In this document: in pieces, positions 39,317-44,965 of the stretch
Layout: each line of letters opens with the position of its first letter
How positions within the stretch are numbered: position 1 is the first letter of the stretch
From: Tubiluchus corallicola
Lineage: Eukaryota > Priapulida > Priapulimorpha > Priapulimorphida > Tubiluchidae
Assembly (NCBI GenBank): GCA_030141605.1
Contig: JAQGDQ010001019.1
Span: 25,001 to 69,965 of the forward strand
Direction: 5' to 3'
Length of the DNA stretch: 44,965 nucleotides
The notes under the pieces: generated by a model
Database searches by the model: none
What the model was told of the DNA's origin: nothing
The model's input: the letters and a program-made list of their open reading frames with translations, nothing else
Position numbers and translations under genes: made by a program

Positions 39317-40132
39317 GTATGCAAGGATGAGAATTTTCCAGAAGCCCAGAAGTGCCATTTTTGTAAATCGCGTAAATTCGTTTAGAAAATTTTCCGGGGT
39401 TGAACCTCATTTTTGTCGAAATCGTAACTGAAACTTTCAGTAGCATTTTTTCGAGGTGTTTATCCAGCTTACCTTTTATCTCCTAGATGTTGAAAATCGC
39501 TGAAAAATTTTGGCTGAAATAGTTAAAATAAAGTATCGTTTATTTGATAATCTGTACAATTTGTAGCATGCCTTTTATGGCAATGCGTCATATCTTCATT
39601 GCTGACAAATGTGAAGCTTTGAGGCCTCCAGACACAAACAACCGAAATACCGAAGCATAATTTGAATAAAACCAAGTTTAATTTTATAATTTATGAAATA
39701 TAGACAACAAAATATATACAAAATAAAATTTGTTAATTTTTTGAAGTTTCACGATCATATGTATCATGTATCCTTGATAGTTGGGTATTTTAAATTATGC
39801 ATGAAACAAGGTAATTGATATTTTAAGTCCACTTAGAGGCTCTCTATGGTCACAAAATTGCAATTTGTTGCTGGCTCCAATGGTAGCTTTGCCCCCTTGA
39901 ACCATCATGGGGGGCTTTGCCCCTCAACCCCATTGGGGGCCTAGGCAACCCCCAGGCCCCCAGCCTGTGTCAGAGTTTTCTGGGTATGTCTAGTGCTCTA
40001 GTAACATAGATCAGGCCAGTGATAAAAATTGTTACTGTTTCCGTCTAATCGCCCGGGTAACATATTTTCCATCACGCACCCGGCCAGGAATTTGATTATT
40101 TTCTTCCATGTTCATATACTTACTTAATGTAG

Positions 40133-40444
40133 TCATCTACAATTCAATTCCAAGCCTGTCAAGCGCATCTGAGCCCGAATCTTCTTGCAGGAGCTCATAA
40201 GCGAGCGTACCACCATGCGTCTCATGATATGGTCATCTCTTTGGCTAGTCTTCCGCAGACGCTCAGACCGTTTCCTATCGCTGTAAGTGCCATCAGTCTC
40301 GAATTTGACGATAGCTTGGTGCACGGCTGTCTTGGAAAACCGTAATCTAGCACTTATCGCCCTTTCAGTATATCCTTCTTGATGTAAAGTCACGATTTGA
40401 ACCCTCTGAGTCTCACTCAATGACGATTTTTTGCCCTTTTTTTC
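40133..40444 (-). pseudogene. Tc1/mariner transposase N-terminal fragment
   Basis: On the minus strand the frame reads EKKGKKSSLSETQRVQIVTL, then HQEGYTERAISARLRFSKTAVHQ. This is a typical Tc1 helix-turn-helix with its basic N-terminus, followed by RKRSERLRKTSQRDDHIMRR and SCKKIRAQMRLTGLELNCR. A TGA lies just upstream of EKKG with no ATG, and a stop follows NCR. The DDE catalytic region is missing. The frame is cut near the inner edge of the inverted repeat. It is a dead relic. Confidence 0.85.
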
Positions 40445-40640
40445 GGATCACAAGAAAAATACAAAAACGGTCGATCTGTATGGATAGCGGCAGGCAAATG
40501 AGTCCCTCATACTCACTAGACGTACTGTTTCAAACCACTAGCAGTATGATGCAATCAACAAAGAATCTGATGCAATCGGGGTACAGTATGATGAAAATCC
40601 CGAAAACTCGAGCTTGGTCTTAAACTTTTGCAAATCACTG
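40133..40640 (-). mobile_element. Truncated Tc1-like DNA transposon
   Basis: The 5' end on the minus strand is cagtgatttgcaaaagttta, a typical Tc1-family terminus. It sits next to a TA (40641-40642), the usual target site. The element runs through a leader into the transposase fragment and stops near 40150, without a second terminal repeat. About 25 bases of its coding end are also present in arm 2 of the inverted repeat. Confidence 0.8.
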
Positions 40641-40642
40641 TA

Positions 40643-41682
40643 AGGGCATATTTTTTAATTTAAAAAATAAAACGCAATGATTATTATAACTTTGTTCTTT
40701 CGGGGAACTCAGGACACGTCCACGTTTTTCACGGCTAATTCTCTGCAAGTGTTGCCGTTTTGTATGATGCTCATTGTATTGGAGGCTAAATGTTTCAAAT
40801 TTTCCACCAAATCGGTGTATTTGTGGCCGATTAGTGTTGCCGCTTGTACCATAATTATCAGAACATTATGAGTTCATGATACAAAAAAGAGACTATATAA
40901 TAAGAAATAATTATACGATAATTTAGTAATGAGAAACAAAAAACAAAGAGTGAAAAAATGTGCAGAGAAAAAATTTAAAACGTTACTGCTAACCAGTGGG
41001 AAATAAACAGACTTTGAATTCAACTGATTTTTAATATTCCACAATTCAGCTTTTTTTGAAGAAAGAGTTTTTTCCTCCCTCCCTACTTTTGAGCTCATGA
41101 GGTAAAACAGAAACAGATTTTTTTGTGACCTGCCCTATCCCTGTTCTGTCTATTACGCTCGGCTCTACTCGGCTCGCCGCGCACGCGTTCGTCACGTGCT
41201 TGGCGATTGGTCGAGTACCGAAATTCTGGTCGAGAGCGGAGACAATTTCAGCTGGAATTTTCTGGTCGAAAACCGATTTGTTCGAGTACGAAGACGTTTG
41301 AAAACCGATTTGTTCGAGTACGAAGACGTTTGAAAACCGAGGTATGACTGTATACGAAGATTTTTATGTAGGAAAAACGTTACGAAAAATCGGGACCGGT
41401 GTTGGTGGTCCCTTATAAGGCAGTACCTTATACCCGAGTTTGACTGTATATACTGTGATAAGAGCGAGCACAAAGGTTCCTTGGAATGAGTACTTCTTTA
41501 AAAACCGAAATTCCTTGAAATATTTTACTTCCTTGAAATATTCCTTGAAATAAATGAGTTTCTGATGACAGGAAAAGCATTAATTACAGGAATCTAATAA
41601 CAATTTCCTTATTTTGTTATTTTAATGTAATTTGTTTTTGTTTTTTTAATGTAAAAACAGAAATCTTTCAATGTTTTTATAG
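40643..41682 (+). other. LYAR intron segment, no repeat class assigned
   Basis: No exon is seen. A short tandem duplication lies at about 41269-41338 (aaaccgatttgttcgagtac gaagacgtttg, twice). The last 20 bases (tcaatgtttttatag) are a good acceptor for exon d. Confidence 0.6.
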
Positions 41683-43003
41683 GAAAAAGTAGATGCAGTT
41701 TCGTCTGATAACACCAAAGTGCAAAGTGACGTAGAATCTTCGAAAACATCGGATGATCAAGGGATTGAACCTGTTGAGAAGACTCTGAATGAATCTACCT
41801 CAGCGAATAATGTTACCTTCGAAGAAAGAGACCAGTCGCTCTCGGAACGAAAGTCTAAAAAGAAGCGGAAGCATAAGGAGGATGACAATAACGAAAAGGA
41901 AGCGACTGCAGGGAAAGTTTGCGAACTGAATAATGTTAGTTCCGAACATATGGACCAGTCACACTCGGAAAGAAAGTCTAAAAAGAAGCGAAAGCATAAG
42001 GAGGATGACAACAACGAAAAGGAAGCGACTGCAGGGAAAGTTTGGGAACCGAATAATGTTGGCTCCGAACATATGGACCAGTCACACTCGGAAAGAAAGT
42101 CTAAAAAGAAGCGAAAGCATAAGGAAGATTTATACAACGAAAAGGAAGCGACTGCAGGGAAAGTTTGCGAACCGAGTAATGTTAACACGGAACACGATGA
42201 TCGTTCGCATTCCGAAAGAAAGTCCGAAAAGAAACGCAAGCACAAACACGACAATGATCCAATCCCCAAGAAGGCTACCGAGAAAGATTGCGAAGACCCC
42301 GCTTCGCGTTCTCTCATTCCGGACGAATCTTGCAAAGACAACGACGCAACAACCAAAGACGAATCTCCTAAAAGCTCGAAGAAGAAGAAGAAGCATAAAC
42401 GTGAAGATGAAGATGATGTCCGTGGGAACGAAGATGCGATAAAAGAGAACAGCGAAGAAGGAACTACTACAACAATGGCTGATTCACTAAAAGAACCGAA
42501 CCACACTTCAGCAAATGATGATGCAAATGTTAGCAGCCGTAAAAAACACAAAAAGAAACAAAAGCGAATGAGCAGTGACACTGCAGCAACGATGAACGAA
42601 AACGTTGAGAAAGAAAGTAATGAAACTGGAAAAAATGAAGTTTCTTTTGTCGAATCTGAAATCACTCAAAATGCCGACGAAGCAGCGGGTAAGAAGAAGA
42701 AAAAGCGTAAACATAAAGACGACGAAGAGGCGTTACTTCCTAAAAAGGAAAAACTGGATCGTGTGGAGTCAGCGAACCAAGTTGTCAAAGTGAATAAAAC
42801 TGAGCCGGATGGTACGGCAGCTGAGAATAGCGATGTCAAATCCCCGCTAAAGCCAAAAGCGGAACAGAATCAAGATCTCCTTGCTAGATTGGAGGCGACA
42901 CCTGTGGGTGATGTGAATTCTCGTAAACGCACAAGCAAAACAGGAAACAAAATAGAAGAAAACGAAATCAATTTGCCCAAGATGGATGAAAAAGTCGGAA
43001 AAG
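41683..43003 (+). CDS. LYAR: LYAR, internal exon d (lysine-rich nucleolar region with 41-aa repeats)
   Basis: A 1321-base exon encoding 440 residues plus one base, phase 1. It begins EKVDAVSSDNTKVQSDVE at acceptor atag|GAAAAAG. It is low-complexity and highly charged, with many basic clusters (KKKRKHKED, KKKKKHKRED, RKKHKKKQKR, KKKKKRKHKD) that are typical nuclear and nucleolar targeting signals, as in the C-terminal half of other LYARs. Three near-identical 41-residue units start at 41830, 41953 and 42076, followed by a diverged partial fourth. The donor is GGAAAAG|GTGATT (GT 43004). Relatives continue as GKFNWKGTI, so KVGK-G at the donor fits. That C-terminal exon is outside the window. With this exon the protein exceeds 580 residues, well above human LYAR (379). 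Reading past the donor enters the satellite and stops at 43083. Confidence 0.93.
41830..42290 (+). repeat. 123-bp in-frame coding tandem repeat (41 aa)
   Basis: Units at 41830-41952, 41953-42075 and 42076-42198 share DQSHSERKSKKKRKHKED, NEKEATAGKV and EPNNV-SEHM with very few changes. A fourth, diverged unit starts at 42199 (DRSHSERKSEKKRKHKHD). Near-identity at DNA level suggests recent expansion. Confidence 0.95.
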
Positions 43004-43037
43004 GTGATTTTGTTCAAACGATTAAGTTTCCCTTATT

Positions 43038-43673
43038 TGTTAAGTGTAGTTTGGCTTCTTTAAGTGTAGTTTGGCATCTTTAAGTGTAGTTTGGCTTCTT
43101 TAAGTGTAGTTTGGCATCTTTAAGTGTAGTTTGGCTTCTTTAAGTGTAGTTTGGCATCTTTAAGTGTAGTTTGGCACTTTAAGTGTAGTTTGACTTCTTT
43201 AAGTGTAGTTTGGCATCTTTAAGTGTAGTTTGACTTCTTTAAGTGTAGTTTGGCTTCTTTAATTGTAGTTTGGCTTCTTTAATTGTAGTTTGGCTTCTTT
43301 AAGTGTAGTTTGGCTTCTTTAAGTGTAGTTTGGCATCTTTAAGTGTAGTTTGGCATCTTTAACTGTAGTTTGGCTTCTTTAAGTGTAGTTTGGCTTCTTT
43401 AAGTGTAGTTTGGCATCTTTAAGTGTAGTTTGGCTTCTTTAAGTGTAGTTTGGCATCTTTAAGTGTAGTTTGGCTTCTTTAAGTGTAGTTTGGCTTCTTT
43501 AAGTGTAGTTTGGCTTCTTTAAGTGTAGTTTGGCTTCTTTAAGTGTAGTTTGACTTCTTTAAGTGTAGTTTGGCTTCTTTAATTGTAGTTTGGCTTCTTT
43601 AATTGTAGTTTGGCTTCTTTAAGTGTAGTTTGGCTTCTTTAAGTGTAGTTTGGCATCTTTAAGTGTAGTTTGG
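43038..43673 (+). repeat. 20-bp minisatellite, about 32 copies, after the exon d donor
   Basis: The unit is tttaagtgtagtttggcttc, with an alternate ending ggcatc that often takes every second position, and occasional gac, aattg or aactg variants. One unit is shortened near 43171. It starts 34 bases after the exon d donor and ends exactly where arm 2 of the inverted repeat begins. Confidence 0.97.
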
Positions 43674-44529
43674 CAGGCTTGGAATTGAATTGTAGATGAC
43701 TACATTAAGTAAGTATACATGAACATGGAAGAAAATAATCAAATTCCTGGCCGGGTGCGTGATGGAAAATATGTTACCCGGGCGATTAGACGGAAACAAT
43801 GCTAAATTTTTATCACTGGCCTGATCTATGTTACTAGAGCACTGGAGCATACCAGAAAACTCTGACACAGGCTGGGGGCCTGGGGGTTGCCTAGGCGGCC
43901 CCAATGTGGTTGAGGGGCATAGCAACTATGGAGGTTCAAGGGGGCGAAGCCCCCTTTGGAGCCAGCAGGAAATTGCAATTTTGTGACCATAGAGAGCCTC
44001 TAAGTGGACTTAAAATAGTCAATTACCTTGTTTCATGCATAATTTAAAATACCCAACTATCAAGGATACATGATACATATGATCGTGAAACTTCAAAAAA
44101 TTAACAAATTTTATTTTGTATATATTTTGTTGTCTATATTTCATAAATTATAAAATTAAACTTGGTTTTATTCAAATTATGCTTCGGTATTTCGGTTGTT
44201 TGTGTCTGGAGGCCTCAAAGCTTCACATTTGTCAGCAATGAAGATATGACGCATTGCCATAAAAGGCATGCTACAAATTGTACAGATTATCAAATAAACG
44301 ATATAGCCTTATTTGAACAATTTTAGCAAAATTTTTCAGCGATTTTTAACATCTAGATTCTAGGAGATAAAAGGTAAGCTGGATAAATACCTCGAAAAAA
44401 TGCTACTGAAAGTTTCAGCTACGATTTCGGCGAAAACGAGGTTCAACCCCGAAAAATTTTCTCAACGAATTTACGCGATTTACAAAAATGGCACTACTGG
44501 TCTTCTGGAAAATTCTCATCCTTGCATAC

Positions 44530-44607
44530 CTTGTTTGAAGAGAATACTTCCCAAGCTTGGTCAATAAGTGTTCCGTCTGTTATCTTCACGCTGTTCTTCA
44601 AGAAGTT
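44530..44607 (-). pseudogene. Inverted copy of LYAR exon c
   Basis: Reverse complement identical to 39239-39316 over all 78 bases. The flanking acceptor (cttttgcag) and donor (gtatgcaagg) are also kept. It is antisense to LYAR transcription, so it cannot be spliced into the + strand message as coding sequence. It could be used only after inversion or by a minus-strand transcript. Confidence 0.95.
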
Positions 44608-44710
44608 CTGCAAAAGAAGTAATAATTGAATCTATAAAAGCGAATCCAAAGCTAACGCCTTTTTCTTTTTATACGTTCCATTCAGAATCACAATGTGATT
44701 GCAAATGTGA

Positions 44711-44834
44711 AGTAAACGATGAACTAACTACACATTGAAAACAAATCAAGTCGAAAACACTGAAGTTAAGCAACCTGGAGTCTGGTTAGTACTTGGAGGG
44801 GTGACCATCTAGGAATACCAGGTGCTGTAGGCTT
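44711..44834 (+). mobile_element. 5S rRNA-derived element, arm 2 copy
   Basis: On the + strand, 44762-44834 matches the 3' half of 5S rRNA (gaagttaagcaacc, ctggttagtacttgga, ggaatacca, ggtgctgtaggctt). This is the same element as in arm 1, duplicated with the arm, and GC-rich sequence follows to the window end. Confidence 0.7.
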
Positions 44835-44965
44835 GCGGGATGCCCACACTGTATCTCGACACTAGGCGGAGGAGCTGCACAAGCAGCCAAAGGGTAGAGG
44901 GTGGAGGAGATCAAGTGACGCAACGGACATGTGTAGAGGAGTAAACCTTGCAAATCAGGAGTGGA

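Larger units (their letters stand above)
38881..40158. repeat. Long inverted repeat, arm 1
   Basis: The reverse complement of this segment is found at 43674-44965 with very high identity over its whole length. Only scattered substitutions and small indels are noted (for example gatatttt versus gactatttt). The inner edge is exact at cctg|tcaag. The outer edge is set only by the window end, so the arm may extend left toward 38820. It contains a 5S-rRNA-derived element, LYAR exon c with both splice sites, AT-rich intron sequence and a G/C-rich hairpin-forming segment (about 39896-39990). Confidence 0.95.
43674..44965. repeat. Long inverted repeat, arm 2 (truncated by window end)
   Basis: Reverse complement of 38881-40158. 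It begins at caggcttggaattgaattg, about 25 bases of Tc1 coding sequence shared with arm 1, and still matches at the last base of the window. A minus-strand 88-codon frame at 43659-43925 is from the GC-rich repeat and is not a gene. Confidence 0.95.

Noticed and set aside
41757-42665. 302-codon minus-strand frame and + strand shifted frames over LYAR exon d
   Set aside because: They are shadows of the lysine-rich coding repeat. The + strand frame matches LYAR structure and splice phases.

Overview
The window is animal nuclear DNA. It has spliced genes, long introns, AT-rich sequence, SINE, hAT and Tc1-type relics, and an exceptional load of simple repeats. The coding sequence fits an invertebrate, because the nuclear-receptor exons keep residues shared with fly Seven-up ([20 protein letters not shown]). 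I cannot name the species.

Two genes are identified with confidence, both on the + strand. The first is a COUP-TF/NR2F nuclear receptor. Exon 1 (5958-6363) carries the start codon and the complete two-zinc-finger DNA-binding domain. Exon 2 (12907-13437) carries the hinge and about two thirds of the ligand-binding domain. The last third (DACGLSD onward) is not recognisable in the window. The second gene is LYAR, a nucleolar zinc-finger protein. Four internal exons are visible (37354-37468, 37780-37884, 39239-39316, 41683-43003). The N-terminal zinc-finger exon and the C-terminal exon are not seen.

Region by region: 1-5600 is intergenic, with GA, CA, TTAC, CT and AAT tracts and a CRE/CCAAT/NRF1 cluster near 3.2 kb. 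5600-5957 is the NR2F promoter and leader, with two upstream ORFs. 6364-12906 is NR2F intron 1, holding a palindromic MITE, a 630-bp tetranucleotide array and five 106-bp palindromic tandem units. 13438-37353 is a gene-poor, repeat-rich stretch. It holds a 3.4-kb foldback element with an internal satellite, further copies of its arms, a tRNA-derived SINE-like sequence, a hAT-type MITE, very long microsatellites, and a possible first exon behind an NRF1/CACGTG promoter at 29.4-29.6 kb. 37354-44965 is the LYAR gene.

The most unusual structure is in LYAR. A long inverted duplication, about 1.28 kb per arm and cut by the window end, flanks the lysine-rich exon. One arm contains a LYAR coding exon and the other an unaltered antisense copy of it. 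A 47-bp minisatellite, a 20-bp minisatellite, a truncated Tc1 relic and a 5S-rRNA-derived element lie at or near its edges. It could form a hairpin pre-mRNA, a circular RNA or an inversion polymorphism, or it could be an assembly artefact.

Most open reading frames longer than 60 codons here are by-products of microsatellites and are not genes.
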